A stretch of 64,000 bases of DNA. It comes from Methylobacterium currus (lineage in GTDB: Bacteria; Pseudomonadota; Alphaproteobacteria; Rhizobiales; Beijerinckiaceae). Positions 37,369 through 45,343 of the stretch are shown piece after piece. A program made the translations under genes and the position numbers. The stretch lies in NCBI RefSeq assembly GCF_003058325.1, contig NZ_CP028843.1, positions 2,638,001 to 2,702,000 of the forward strand. Reading direction: 5' to 3'. The number at the start of each line of letters is the position of its first letter. Positions within the stretch are counted from its first letter, which is position 1. The notes below the pieces were generated by a model. It searched no databases, was not told the DNA's origin, and saw only the letters and a list, made by a program, of their open reading frames with translations.

Positions 37369-37588
37369 TCAATGCGAGCGCGGCGTAGGCCCCTTGCGGT
37401 CCGGGTCATGGGTGTGGTGCCGGTCGTGCTCGCCGCCGCCCGAGACCTGGGAGCGGCTGTTCGATGGTGGCCGCGCCCGGGTTCGGACCGGCATGGGCGG
37501 TCGGGTCGGGCCGGTCGGGACGCCGGCGGCGGCTGCCAGGGCCGCCGTGACGGCGGTTGGCGGCGTCGGCCTTGTCCGAGGTGCTCAT
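37369..37588 (-). pseudogene. Small ORF, possibly frameshifted
   Basis: From an ATG at 37588 (MSTSDKADAANRRHGGPG) the frame has high third-position GC and ends early at 37406. Around 37445 the coding look passes to another frame that reads SGGGEHDRHHTHDPDR and ends at 37371. A one-base indel would join the two into a hydrophilic protein of about 72 residues. It may be a recent frameshift, a sequencing error or a chance ORF. No family recognised. Confidence 0.35.
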
Positions 37589-37654
37589 GGGGTTTCCGAT
37601 CCTCGCTGCTCTCTCCTTGAGGCTCTAGTTTCGGGAACGCGACGATCCTTCGGA

Positions 37655-37894
37655 TCACCGGTCATGCTGATAGCCCTGATTGCTGGTGTTGACCTTCCCG
37701 TTGCCGGCCTGGCCAACCTTGTCCGGGTCCTTGGTCCGGCCGGAGCCCTTCTGTCCGTTCTCGGTCGGCGCGCGCTCGGCGCTGCCGTGCCCCTGTCGGA
37801 GCGGCTGGCCGGCGGCACGGGAGGGGGTGACGCGGTCATGGCAATCGCCATGGACGGTCTGGCGAGGGGCGTCGTCGCCGGAGAGGGCGGACAT
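37655..37894 (-). CDS. Hypothetical hydrophilic small protein
   Basis: A 79-residue frame whose C-terminal half (SAERAPTENGQKGSGRTKDP, DKVGQAGNGKVNTSNQGY) has coding-like codon use and the Gly/Lys/Asn-rich composition of small stress-related hydrophilic proteins. The start at 37894 is a guess and has no clear Shine-Dalgarno. It lies upstream of, and divergent from, the DUF892 gene. Confidence 0.35.
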   Translation of the reverse strand: MSALSGDDAPRQTVHGDCHDRVTPSRAAGQPLRQGHGSAERAPTENGQKGSGRTKDPDKVGQAGNGKVNTSNQGYQHDR

Positions 37895-38064
37895 CGCCGG
37901 GCCGCACCGGGCGTTCCTACGCGACCCGGCCGCCTCGGATACTTTGTCACAGTATAAGTATTTCAGGCGAACCGGTGGTGGCGGGCGGCGTTGGCCCGGG
38001 CAGCACATCTCTGCCCCCGACACCTGCTCAGACACTTGCCCACCACGCCAGGAAGGAGCCCCCG

Positions 38065-38574
38065 ATGGCCGAGGACGCCCGTTCGCTGTACGTGACCGCG
38101 CTGAAGAACACCCACGCGCTCGAATTGCAGGCGCTCCAGATCATGGAGCGACAGGTCGAGCGTCTGGAGCGCTACCCCGACATGGAGGCGGCCCTGCGCC
38201 GCCACATCACCGAGACGCACGGCCAGCGCGACCGGCTCGACGAGGCCCTGGCGGCGATGTCCGAGAGCCCGTCGGCCCTCAAGGAGGGCGTGCTCGGCTT
38301 CATGGGCAACATGGCGGCGCTCGCCCATAGCCCGGCCCAGGACGAAATCCTGAAGAACGCCTTCGCCAACCGCGCCTTCGAGAATTACGAGGCGGCAGCC
38401 TACGACGCGTTGATCACGCTAGCCGAGGCCGCCGGCCAGGGTGCCCGGCTGCCGGCCTTCGAGATGTCGCTGAAGGAGGAGCTGGCGATGGCCCAGACGA
38501 TGGCCGATCTCGTGCGCCCGACGACGCGCCGCTACCTCGAACTGACCCTCGGCGGCGGCAAGGCCGACCGATAG
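38065..38574 (+). CDS. DUF892 (YciE/YciF) ferritin-like protein
   Basis: The 169-residue four-helix protein shows the YciE/YciF pattern: SLYVTALKNTHALELQALQI, ERYPDMEAALRRHITETHGQ, FANRAFENYEAAAYDALITL and FEMSLKEELAMAQTMADLV, with His/Glu residues positioned for a di-iron site. These proteins are induced by general stress in other proteobacteria. The start at 38065 has the strong AGGAAGGAG upstream. Neighbouring small hydrophilic ORFs may belong to the same stress locus. Confidence 0.9.
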   Translation: MAEDARSLYVTALKNTHALELQALQIMERQVERLERYPDMEAALRRHITETHGQRDRLDEALAAMSESPSALKEGVLGFMGNMAALAHSPAQDEILKNAFANRAFENYEAAAYDALITLAEAAGQGARLPAFEMSLKEELAMAQTMADLVRPTTRRYLELTLGGGKADR

Positions 38575-38577
38575 TCT

Positions 38578-39291
38578 TCAGAGTTTGAACAACCCGCCCC
38601 GGCCGGCGATCCGGCCGGGATCGGTGCCGGCGGCGCGCAAGGACGCCCACAGGGTGACGGCGATCGAATCGAAGACCGGGATGCCGAGCTCGGCCTCGAG
38701 GTCCACGGCCATCGCCGCCCCCGCCATGTTGGTGCAGACGATCGCCACCGCCTCCGCGCCCTCCGCGGCGACCGCCCGGGCCATGGCGGCGACCTCTTCC
38801 TCCTTCACCTCCGCGAAGGAGAAGTTGTCGGACAGCCCGCAATGGCGCTCGGCGCCACAGTCGAACCCGGCCGCGGCCCAATTCGCCTGGATCTTCGCCT
38901 GGACGTCGCCCGTATAGGGCGTGACGAGGCCCACGCGCCGGATCCCTGCGCGGGTGAAGGCCTCGCGAAAGCCCAGCACCGCGGTCGCCGCCGGGATGCC
39001 GGTGGTCTCGGTGATCCGGGCGCACAGGGCCTCGTCGCGGGCGAAACCCAGCCAGGCCGCCGAGGTGCCGTTCCAGGCGATCGCGTCCACCTTGGCGTCG
39101 GCGAGGAGCGCGGCCGCGTTCAGGATCGGCGCCTCGTCGAACTGCCCGAGCCCCGCCGCCGAGAGGGTGATCTCGGTGACGCGGAAGCGCGAGAAATGCG
39201 CGGTGATCTCCGGCACGTCGTGCAGCAGGTCGGCCGTCGCCGGCTCGAGCCGGGTGTTCGACGACGGGGTCAGCATCCCGAGCCGGGTCAT
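38578..39291 (-). CDS. Maleate isomerase / arylmalonate decarboxylase-like enzyme
   Basis: A 237-residue Asp/Glu racemase superfamily member with MTRLGMLTPSSNTRLEPATA, AIAWNGTSAAWLGFARDEAL, RVGLVTPYTGDVQAKIQANW and AIVCTNMAGAAMAVDLEAEL, the layout of maleate cis-trans isomerases. The second-half Cys is in the VCTNM loop; the first-half position is Asn-Gly-Thr-Ser, not Cys. Its start overlaps the stop of the ABC ATPase (TGATG), so it acts with this transporter, perhaps on an imported dicarboxylate or ring-cleavage product. Confidence 0.85.
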   Translation of the reverse strand: MTRLGMLTPSSNTRLEPATADLLHDVPEITAHFSRFRVTEITLSAAGLGQFDEAPILNAAALLADAKVDAIAWNGTSAAWLGFARDEALCARITETTGIPAATAVLGFREAFTRAGIRRVGLVTPYTGDVQAKIQANWAAAGFDCGAERHCGLSDNFSFAEVKEEEVAAMARAVAAEGAEAVAIVCTNMAGAAMAVDLEAELGIPVFDSIAVTLWASLRAAGTDPGRIAGRGGLFKL

Positions 39292-40061
39292 CACGCCGCG
39301 ACCTTCCGGCTCGATTCCTCGCGGATCAGCCCGAGGATCCGGCGCTTCATGTCGTTGAAGTCCGGGCTCGTCACGTCCCGCGGCCTGGCCAGATCGAAGG
39401 GGATGAACTCGCGGATGCGGCCCGGACGACGGCTCATCACGGCGATGCGGTTGCCGAGCACCAAGGCCTCGTCGACCGAGTGGGTGACGAACACCACCGT
39501 GGCGCCGACCCGCTGCCAGATCGTGACCAGCTCCTCCTGCATCTCGATCTTGGTCTGGGCGTCGAGCGCCGCGAAGGGCTCGTCCATCAGGATCACCGCC
39601 GGGTTCATCAGCAGCGCCCGGGCGATGCCGACCCGCTGGCTCATGCCGCCCGACAGCTCCGCCGGGTAGTGCCGCTCGAAGCCGGTGAGGCCGACGAGGT
39701 CGATATAGGTCTTGGCCCGCTCGTGCCGCTCACGTTTCGCCACGCCCATGAGCTTGAGGTGGAAGGCGACGTTGTCGATCACGGTCAGCCAGGGCATCAG
39801 CGTCGGCTGCTGGAACACCACGCCGCGATCGGCCCCGGGCCGCTCGACCCGCCTTCCCGCCACCCGGACCTCGCCGGCACTCGGGGCCTCGAAGCCCGCG
39901 ATCATGTTGAGCAGGGTGGACTTGCCGCAGCCCGAGGGGCCGAGCAGGCAGACGAACTCGCCCGCCTCGATCGTGGCCCGGGTGCGGTCGACCGCCACGA
40001 GGTCGCGCCCGTCGCGGTCGCGAAACACTTTCTGGACGTCGGCGAGGTCGATCGCGCTCAT
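39291..40061 (-). CDS. ABC transporter ATP-binding protein (SsuB/TauB type)
   Basis: The 256-residue ATPase has Walker A GPSGCGKST, Q-loop VFQQPTLMPWL, signature LSGGMSQRVGIA and Walker B AVILMDEPFAALD followed by the H-loop VTHSVDEA. Sequence style is of the nitrate/sulfonate/taurine family. The start at 40061 (MSAIDLADV) is preferred over 40154, because the frame between is a translated 15-bp repeat (PRISL units). It is the third gene of the operon: binding protein, permease, ATPase, isomerase. Confidence 0.95.
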   Translation of the reverse strand: MSAIDLADVQKVFRDRDGRDLVAVDRTRATIEAGEFVCLLGPSGCGKSTLLNMIAGFEAPSAGEVRVAGRRVERPGADRGVVFQQPTLMPWLTVIDNVAFHLKLMGVAKRERHERAKTYIDLVGLTGFERHYPAELSGGMSQRVGIARALLMNPAVILMDEPFAALDAQTKIEMQEELVTIWQRVGATVVFVTHSVDEALVLGNRIAVMSRRPGRIREFIPFDLARPRDVTSPDFNDMKRRILGLIREESSRKVAA

Positions 40062-40076
40062 GGGATTTTCCGCGGG

Positions 40077-40181
40077 CAAGGAGATCCGGGGCAAGGAGAT
40101 CCGGGGCAAGGAGATCCGGGGCAAGGAGATCCGGGGCAAGGAGATCCGGGGCAAGGAGATCCGGGGGAAGGGAATCCGGGG
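40077..40181 (+). repeat. 15-bp tandem repeat, six perfect copies, upstream of the ABC ATPase
   Basis: CAAGGAGATCCGGGG repeats at 40077, 40092, 40107, 40122, 40137 and 40152 without error, then a degenerate seventh unit to 40181. It fills the space between the permease stop and the ATPase start. On the minus strand it is open and in frame with the ATPase, coding PRISL units. Identity between copies points to recent expansion. Confidence 0.95.
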
Positions 40182-40197
40182 GAGGGGGAGGGGCGGA

Positions 40198-41061
40198 TCA
40201 CCGCCCCTGCACCGTCGTTCCCTTCTGCCAGTGCAGCACCGACGCCATCAGCGCCTTGAGGCCGAGATCGGACAGATACCCGAGCAGGCCGATCGAGATC
40301 ATCGCGGCGAGCACGATGTCGTAGCGCAGGAAGTAGTAGGAATCCCACAGCACGTAGCCGAGGCCGCTCTTCACCGCGACCATCTCGGCGGTCACCGTCA
40401 GCATCCAGGCCGAGCCGATCGCGATGCGGAGCCCGGAGAAGATCGACGGCAGGGCGGCCGGCAGCACGATGTCGGTGAGGAGCTGGCGCTCGGAGGCGCC
40501 CATCATCGCGCCGGCCCGGATCAGGTTGCGGTCGACCCCGCGCACGCCGTGGATGGTGTTCATCAGCACGGGGAAGAACGCCCCGAGGAAGACCAGGAAG
40601 ATCGCCGGCTTGTCGGCGATGCCGAACCAGATGATGGCGAGCGGGATCCACGAGACCGGCGGGATCGGCCGCAGCATCTGCAGGGTCGGCTCGACGGTGC
40701 GTTCCACCAGCCGCCACCAGCCGATGGCGATTCCGAGGAGAATGGCCGAGACGGCCGCGATGGCGTAGCCGGCGGCGACCCGGGTCAGGCTCGCCAGCGC
40801 GTCGGGCACCCAATGGCCGGAATAGGTCTGGGTGCTCTCGTCGAGGCCGAGCAGCCAGTCCCCGAGGGCGTGCAGCACGGCGGTCGGGGCCGGCAGCAGG
40901 GCCGCCGGCAGGGCGCCGGAGCGGGCGAAGGCCTCCCAGCCGGCGACGAGGAGGAGCGGCAGGGCCGCCCGCTCGACGAAGGCGACGAGGCGCCGGGGGA
41001 GCCGGCGGGCGGGAGCCGCCGTCGCGGGGGTGAGCGGCGCGGTCTCAGTAACCGAGGCCAT
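40198..41061 (-). CDS. ABC transporter permease (SsuC/TauC type)
   Basis: A 287-residue inner-membrane protein with about six hydrophobic segments (ALPLLLVAGWEAFARSG, VAAGYAIAAVSAILLGIAIG, AIFLVFLGAFFPVLMNTIHG) and the EAA-loop region AGAMMGASERQLLTDIVLPA, which contacts the ATPase. The start overlaps the end of the binding-protein gene by 17 bases. A long repeat separates it from its ATPase gene. Confidence 0.94.
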   Translation of the reverse strand: MASVTETAPLTPATAAPARRLPRRLVAFVERAALPLLLVAGWEAFARSGALPAALLPAPTAVLHALGDWLLGLDESTQTYSGHWVPDALASLTRVAAGYAIAAVSAILLGIAIGWWRLVERTVEPTLQMLRPIPPVSWIPLAIIWFGIADKPAIFLVFLGAFFPVLMNTIHGVRGVDRNLIRAGAMMGASERQLLTDIVLPAALPSIFSGLRIAIGSAWMLTVTAEMVAVKSGLGYVLWDSYYFLRYDIVLAAMISIGLLGYLSDLGLKALMASVLHWQKGTTVQGR

Positions 41062-42055
41062 CGCGGGTCTTCTTGGTGGCGGTCTCCAGGAACGAGAAGT
41101 CCATGTGCTTCTCCACGTCGGCCGAGACGTCGCGGCTGATATACTTGAGGTCCCGCATCATCGCGGCGATCGCCAGGGTCTTGGCGCGGTGCATCCGGTA
41201 ATCCGGCTCGGCGTTGGTGATCGCCGCGGCGGCGACCTCCTTCGACAGGCCGGTCTTCTGGTTGATGACGTCGACCCAGACGCCCTTGTCGGCCTTCAGC
41301 TTGTCCACCAGCGCCACGTCGGCATCGACCACCGCCTGCACGGCGGCGCGGTTCCGGGCGATCACGTCCGAGCGGGTGACGATGAGGTTGGTGAGGTTGC
41401 CGGCGGCCTGGTCGTAGGGCAGCACGAAATGCGCGGCGGCGCCCGCCATGCGGATCTGCGAGGCGAAGGGCTCGACCGAGCAGACCATGTCGATCTCGCC
41501 CCGCTGCATCGCCGCTAGGTGGTCGGACGGGTTCGGGATGTTGACGAACTGCACGTCCTTGTTCGGGTTGATGCCCTGCTTGAGGAAGGCGCCGCGCATG
41601 TGGATGTCCTGCGCGTTGCCGCGGGAGGCCGCGACCTTGAGCGGCGTGCCCGCCGCCTTCGCCTTCTCGATGGCGGCCTTGAACCCGGCCCAGTCGTCGG
41701 CCTTCAGGTTCAGCGCCTTGGACGACAGGCACTCCGAGCCGCCATTCACCTCGCCGGCCACCGCCACGATGTCGAAGCCTTTGTCGAGGGCGGTGACGTA
41801 GTGGAGATAGGTGACCTGCGCCACGTCGAGGCTCTTGGCGATCAGCGCCGTCAGCACGTCGTTGCCGGAATTGAAGCCGGTGGCGTCGATCGTCGCCCCT
41901 TTGGCGAAGCCCGGCAGCAGGGCGACCGGCAGGCAATGGGCGCATTTCGCATAGCCGACCTTCACCGGTGCCTCCTGCGCCGAAGCGGGCGAGAGGGACC
42001 CGGACGAGAAGGACCAGAGGGCGGCGGCCAGCAGGGGGCCGAGGTGGCGGCGCAT
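41045..42055 (-). CDS. NMT1/TauA-type ABC substrate-binding protein
   Basis: A 336-residue periplasmic protein with a signal peptide (MRRHLGPLLAAALWSFSSGS, then SPASAQ). The mature part has KVGYAKCAHCLPVALLPGFA, NSGNDVLTALIAKSLDVAQV, IVAVAGEVNGGSECLSSKAL and GEIDMVCSVEPFASQIRMAG, as in aliphatic sulfonate, taurine or pyrimidine-precursor binding proteins. Two nearby cysteines (KCAHC) are unusual. The substrate is unknown; flanking racemase-type enzymes suggest a small acid, amide or cyclic ureide. The start at 42055 is the first ATG giving a signal peptide. Confidence 0.92.
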   Translation of the reverse strand: MRRHLGPLLAAALWSFSSGSLSPASAQEAPVKVGYAKCAHCLPVALLPGFAKGATIDATGFNSGNDVLTALIAKSLDVAQVTYLHYVTALDKGFDIVAVAGEVNGGSECLSSKALNLKADDWAGFKAAIEKAKAAGTPLKVAASRGNAQDIHMRGAFLKQGINPNKDVQFVNIPNPSDHLAAMQRGEIDMVCSVEPFASQIRMAGAAAHFVLPYDQAAGNLTNLIVTRSDVIARNRAAVQAVVDADVALVDKLKADKGVWVDVINQKTGLSKEVAAAAITNAEPDYRMHRAKTLAIAAMMRDLKYISRDVSADVEKHMDFSFLETATKKTRDGLGY

Positions 42056-42204
42056 GGTCGGTGACCTCGCTCGTGAGGGGCGCGCCGTCCGGGAGCCCGA
42101 TCGGGCTTGTCCGGACGTCTCGAAGGGGCTGGCGGGGCTGCTCGCCACCGCCACGAGACCAGGGTGGGACGGGCTAGGGCCCGGCGCAACGCATTTTTCG
42201 TGCT

Positions 42205-42265
42205 CTGCATGCAATTGATGCCAAATGCCGAGGTAGGCAGCAGAATTGCCTGGAATTGATGCGCC
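42205..42265. promoter_or_regulatory. Candidate operator between divergent GntR and ABC genes
   Basis: AATTGATGC occurs as a direct repeat (about 42213 and 42254) in an AT-richer stretch of the divergent intergenic region, with TGCATGCA beside the first copy. Repeated half-sites between a GntR gene and its divergent operon are typical of autoregulator binding. Confidence 0.4.
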
Positions 42266-42333
42266 CGCCGCCGGTCGGAGCGGCTATGGTCCGGACCGGC
42301 GCCGCGAGCGGCCGTGACGATGGAGAGGACACG

Positions 42334-43053
42334 ATGGACCCGGTCCGGCGCCCGCGCGGGCGCCCGCGCAAGCCCGTGCTGCTGGACTCCGCCGGCCTCG
42401 GGCCCCGGCGCGGCCTGCACGATCAGGCGGCGGAGCGCCTGCGCGGGCTGATCGTCGACGGCACGCTGCCGGCCGGCGCCGCTCTGGTCGAGACCGAGCT
42501 GTCGGCGGCGCTTGGCATCTCCCGCACGCCGTTGCGCGAGGCGCTGAAGCTGCTCGCCGTCGAGGGTCTGGTGGAGCTGCGCCCCAACCGTTCGCCCCGG
42601 GTGGCGGAGCTGCGACCGGACGCCGTGACCGAACTGTTCGAGGCGATCGCCGCCATCGAGCGGGCAGCGGCGGAGCTGGCGTCCTCACGCATCACCCCGA
42701 CGGAGCTGGAACGGCTGCGCCGCTACCAGTCCGAGATGGAGGCGCACCACGCCGCCGGGGATCTCGGCCCCTACTTCGCCCTCAACCAGCAGATCCACGC
42801 CCTGATCGTGGCTTCCGCCCGCAACGCCCCCTTGCGGGAAGCGCACGAGGCGCTGCACGCCCGGGCCGAGATCGCCCGCCGCCGCGCCCTCGACAGCCGG
42901 TCGCGCTGGGACGAGTCGGTCGCCGAGCACCGGGCGATCCTCGCTGCGCTCGAGGCCCGCGACGCCGCGGGCGCCGGCCGCCTCCTCGCCGACCATGTCG
43001 GCCATACCGGCACGGCCCTGCTGGCCGGCCTGACCCGGCCCGACGCCGCCTGA
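42334..43053 (+). CDS. GntR-family (FCD) transcriptional regulator
   Basis: The 239-residue regulator begins with an AT-hook-like basic tail (RRPRGRPRKP), then the winged helix (HDQAAERLRGLIVDGTLPAG, TELSAALGISRTPLREALKL) and an FCD ligand-binding domain (LFEAIAAIERAAAELASSRI, FALNQQIHALIVASARN, HRAILAALEARDAAGAGRLL) with the His/Asp pattern for a metal-linked ligand. The start at 42334 has GGAGAGGA upstream. It diverges from the ABC operon and reads into the hydantoin-racemase-like gene, so it probably controls both. Confidence 0.93.
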   Translation: MDPVRRPRGRPRKPVLLDSAGLGPRRGLHDQAAERLRGLIVDGTLPAGAALVETELSAALGISRTPLREALKLLAVEGLVELRPNRSPRVAELRPDAVTELFEAIAAIERAAAELASSRITPTELERLRRYQSEMEAHHAAGDLGPYFALNQQIHALIVASARNAPLREAHEALHARAEIARRRALDSRSRWDESVAEHRAILAALEARDAAGAGRLLADHVGHTGTALLAGLTRPDAA

Positions 43054-43060
43054 CCCCAGA

Positions 43061-43828
43061 ATGACCGCCGACAAGAGACCGCCGATGCGCCTGCTGCTCC
43101 TCAACCCCAATACCAGCCGCGACGTGACCGAGCTGATGCGCGCCACCGGCGCCGCGGTCGCCGCACCCGGCACCGAGATCCTCACCATGACGGCGCCCCG
43201 CGGCGTACCCTACATCGCGACGCGGGCCGAGGCGCAGATCGGCGGCGCCCTCGCCCTCGAGATGCTGGCCGAGGCGCCGCCGGTCGATGCCGCGATCCTC
43301 GCGGCCTTCGGCGATCCGGGCCTCTTCGGCGCCCGCGAATTGTTCGACTATCCGGTGATCGGCCTTGCGGAAGCCGCGATGCTCTCCGCCTGCCTGCTCG
43401 GCCGGCGCTTCGGCCTCGTCACCTTCGCCCGCGCCCTGGTGCCCTGGTACGAGGAATGCGTCGCCGCCCACGGCCTCCAGCCGCGTTGCGCCGGGGTGCG
43501 GGCGCTGGAGGGTCGCTTCTCCACCCTGTCCGGCGTCCAGGAGGAGAAGGAGGCCCAGCTGATCGACCTCGCCCATGCGGCGGTCGAGGAGGACGGCGCC
43601 GACGTGCTGATCTTCGCCGGCGCCCCCCTGACGGGCCTCGGCGCCCGGGTGCGCGACCGCTTAGCCGTGCCGGTGGTCGATCAGGTGGTGGCGGCGGTCA
43701 AGCTCGCCGAGGCCGTGGCGGCGCAGCGCCCCCGCAAGGCGACGACCGGGACCTTCCGGAGGCCGGACCCGAAGCCGAGCACCGGGCTGGCGCCGGCGCT
43801 GGCGGCGCGGCTCGGGCATGAGGAGTAG
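43061..43828 (+). CDS. Hydantoin racemase-like Asp/Glu racemase family enzyme
   Basis: A 255-residue protein with the hydantoin-racemase look: MRLLLLNPNTSRDVTELMRA, AAILAAFGDPGLFGARELFD, PVIGLAEAAMLSACLLGRRF, and VLIFAGAPLTGLGARVRDRL. The first catalytic cysteine position reads Phe-Gly-Asp and the second Ala-Gly-Ala-Pro, so both usual cysteines seem to be replaced; racemase activity is therefore doubtful. Start 43061 or 43085 (MRLLLLNPNTS). It follows the GntR gene after seven bases and likely belongs to the same pathway as the divergent ABC operon. Confidence 0.82.
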   Translation: MTADKRPPMRLLLLNPNTSRDVTELMRATGAAVAAPGTEILTMTAPRGVPYIATRAEAQIGGALALEMLAEAPPVDAAILAAFGDPGLFGARELFDYPVIGLAEAAMLSACLLGRRFGLVTFARALVPWYEECVAAHGLQPRCAGVRALEGRFSTLSGVQEEKEAQLIDLAHAAVEEDGADVLIFAGAPLTGLGARVRDRLAVPVVDQVVAAVKLAEAVAAQRPRKATTGTFRRPDPKPSTGLAPALAARLGHEE

Positions 43829-43870
43829 GTATTTCTGTGAGTGACACCACGACTAGGAAGTCGCGGGATC

Positions 43871-43892
43871 CCCTCTCCCGTGTGGGAGAGGG
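43871..43892. repeat. Palindromic intergenic repeat, copy 1
   Basis: CCCTCTCCCGTGTGGGAGAG followed by GG forms a 9-bp stem. It belongs to the same family as the copies at 44020 and 59653. Confidence 0.7.
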
Positions 43893-44019
43893 ATAGGGGC
43901 GATCGGAGATCGCGCAGGGTGGCGACGATTCAGAATAGAACGTCACCGCCGGGCCGCCAGCACGACATGCTGCGCGTTACACTGAAGCGCGCCCTCACGC
44001 GGGATCTTCGATCCCCTAA

Positions 44020-44043
44020 CCCCTCTCCCACACGGGAGAGGGG
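44020..44043. repeat. Palindromic intergenic repeat, copy 2
   Basis: CCCCTCTCCC, ACAC loop, GGGAGAGGGG: a perfect 10-bp stem. With copy 1 it brackets a short stretch downstream of the racemase-like gene and next to the carbonic anhydrase stop, so it may also end both transcripts. Confidence 0.75.
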
Positions 44044-44081
44044 GACGTGCTTGACCGATCGATGTCGCGGCCGACCCGCGC

Positions 44082-44780
44082 TCAACCCCCGCTGCCCGCC
44101 TCGTCCTGGCAGCGGATCAGCTTCGTCGCGCCGGCCGCCCGGTCGGGCTCGGCCAGGCGGAACTCGCCCGTCTCGGGGTCGCGGATCCGCAATTGCCCGG
44201 TGGCGATGCCGAAATGCGCGCCGTGGAGCTGGAGCTTGCCGCGCTCCACCAGGATGCGCACGCAGGGGAACGTCATCAGGTTGCGCAGGCTGTTCGTCAC
44301 CGTGGCGTATTCGAGCTGCTCCAGGTAGTCGGGCCCGCGCGGCTCGTCGCCGAGCGCTTCCGCCGCCGGGCGGATCAGCGAGACCCAGCGGCCGATGAAG
44401 TCGCCCGGCGAGAGCGGCGCCGCATCGTCCGCGAAGGCGCGCACGCCGCCGCAGCGGGCATGGCCCAGCACCACGATGTGCTTCACCTTGAGCGCCTGCA
44501 CGGCGAATTCGAGCGCCGCCGAGGTGCCGTGATACTCGCCGCCGGTCTCGAAGGGCGGGACCAGGTTGGCGACGTTGCGCACCACGAACAATTCGCCCGG
44601 CCGCGCGTCGAAGATCACCTCCGGCGAGACCCGGCTGTCGCAGCAGCTGATGATCAGGATCTCGGGATTCTGCCCCTCGGCGAGGCTGGCATAGCGGTCC
44701 TGCTCGCGCACGAACCGGTCGTCGAGGAAGGCGCGGTAGCCTTCCGTCAGCGACGGGGGAAAGGGGGTCGCGTCGGCCAT
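44082..44780 (-). CDS. Beta-class carbonic anhydrase
   Basis: It interconverts carbon dioxide and bicarbonate. The 232-residue protein has the zinc site of the beta class: ISCCDSRV (Cys46 or 47, Asp48, Arg50) and VLGHARCGG (His107, Cys110), with VRNVANLVPPFETGGEYHGT between and the helical C-terminal part WVSLIRPAAEALGDE. The extra tail (TGEFRLAEPDRAAGATKLIR) is a small strand addition. It stands alone on the minus strand. Confidence 0.95.
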   Translation of the reverse strand: MADATPFPPSLTEGYRAFLDDRFVREQDRYASLAEGQNPEILIISCCDSRVSPEVIFDARPGELFVVRNVANLVPPFETGGEYHGTSAALEFAVQALKVKHIVVLGHARCGGVRAFADDAAPLSPGDFIGRWVSLIRPAAEALGDEPRGPDYLEQLEYATVTNSLRNLMTFPCVRILVERGKLQLHGAHFGIATGQLRIRDPETGEFRLAEPDRAAGATKLIRCQDEAGSGG

Positions 44781-44818
44781 GGGTTCGCGCTCCTTGGGTC
44801 AAAGGTCTCCGGCAGGCT

Positions 44819-45343
44819 TTAAGCCGCGCCCGGGCCCCAGGACAACGTCACCGCCTCCGGCGTCTCGCCGGCGACGAGGCGCTTCGCCACATCGACGAGA
44901 CCTTGCGGCTCGACCCGCTCATGGGTCGTGGCGAGTTCGTCGAGCGGCCACCAGCGGGTGCCGTAGACCGGGTTGTCCTCGGTCTCGGCGAGGCGGCTGG
45001 TGTCCACCCGATCGTCGGGCAGCCGCACCACGAAGTAGCGCTCGCGGGCGAAGCGCGGCTTGTTGAACAGCGTGAACGGCCCGTCGCAGCGGGCGACCTG
45101 GGGCCCGAGCGGCGCATCCCTGACGCCGATCTCCTCCTCCAGTTCGCGCCGGCAGGCTTCCTCGGGCGTCTCGCCGGGCTCGATGCCGCCGCCGGGCATG
45201 AACCAGAAGGTCCGATCCCCCGGCCGGCTCGGATCGACGTCGCGCGAGGCCTCGTAGGCGATCAGCAGGAGCCGGCCCTTCGGGTCGAGCACCAGGGCGC
45301 GGGCGATGTCGCGGGTCGCAAGATCAGTGGGAGCTTCGGTCAT
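44819..45343 (-). CDS. NUDIX hydrolase
   Basis: A 174-residue protein with the NUDIX box GGGIEPGETPEEACRRELEE extending into EIG, preceded by FWFMPGG. These enzymes hydrolyse nucleoside diphosphates linked to another group; the substrate is not predictable. The ATG at 45343 overlaps the stop of the DUF429 gene (ATGA), so the two are coupled. Confidence 0.93.
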   Translation of the reverse strand: MTEAPTDLATRDIARALVLDPKGRLLLIAYEASRDVDPSRPGDRTFWFMPGGGIEPGETPEEACRRELEEEIGVRDAPLGPQVARCDGPFTLFNKPRFARERYFVVRLPDDRVDTSRLAETEDNPVYGTRWWPLDELATTHERVEPQGLVDVAKRLVAGETPEAVTLSWGPGAA

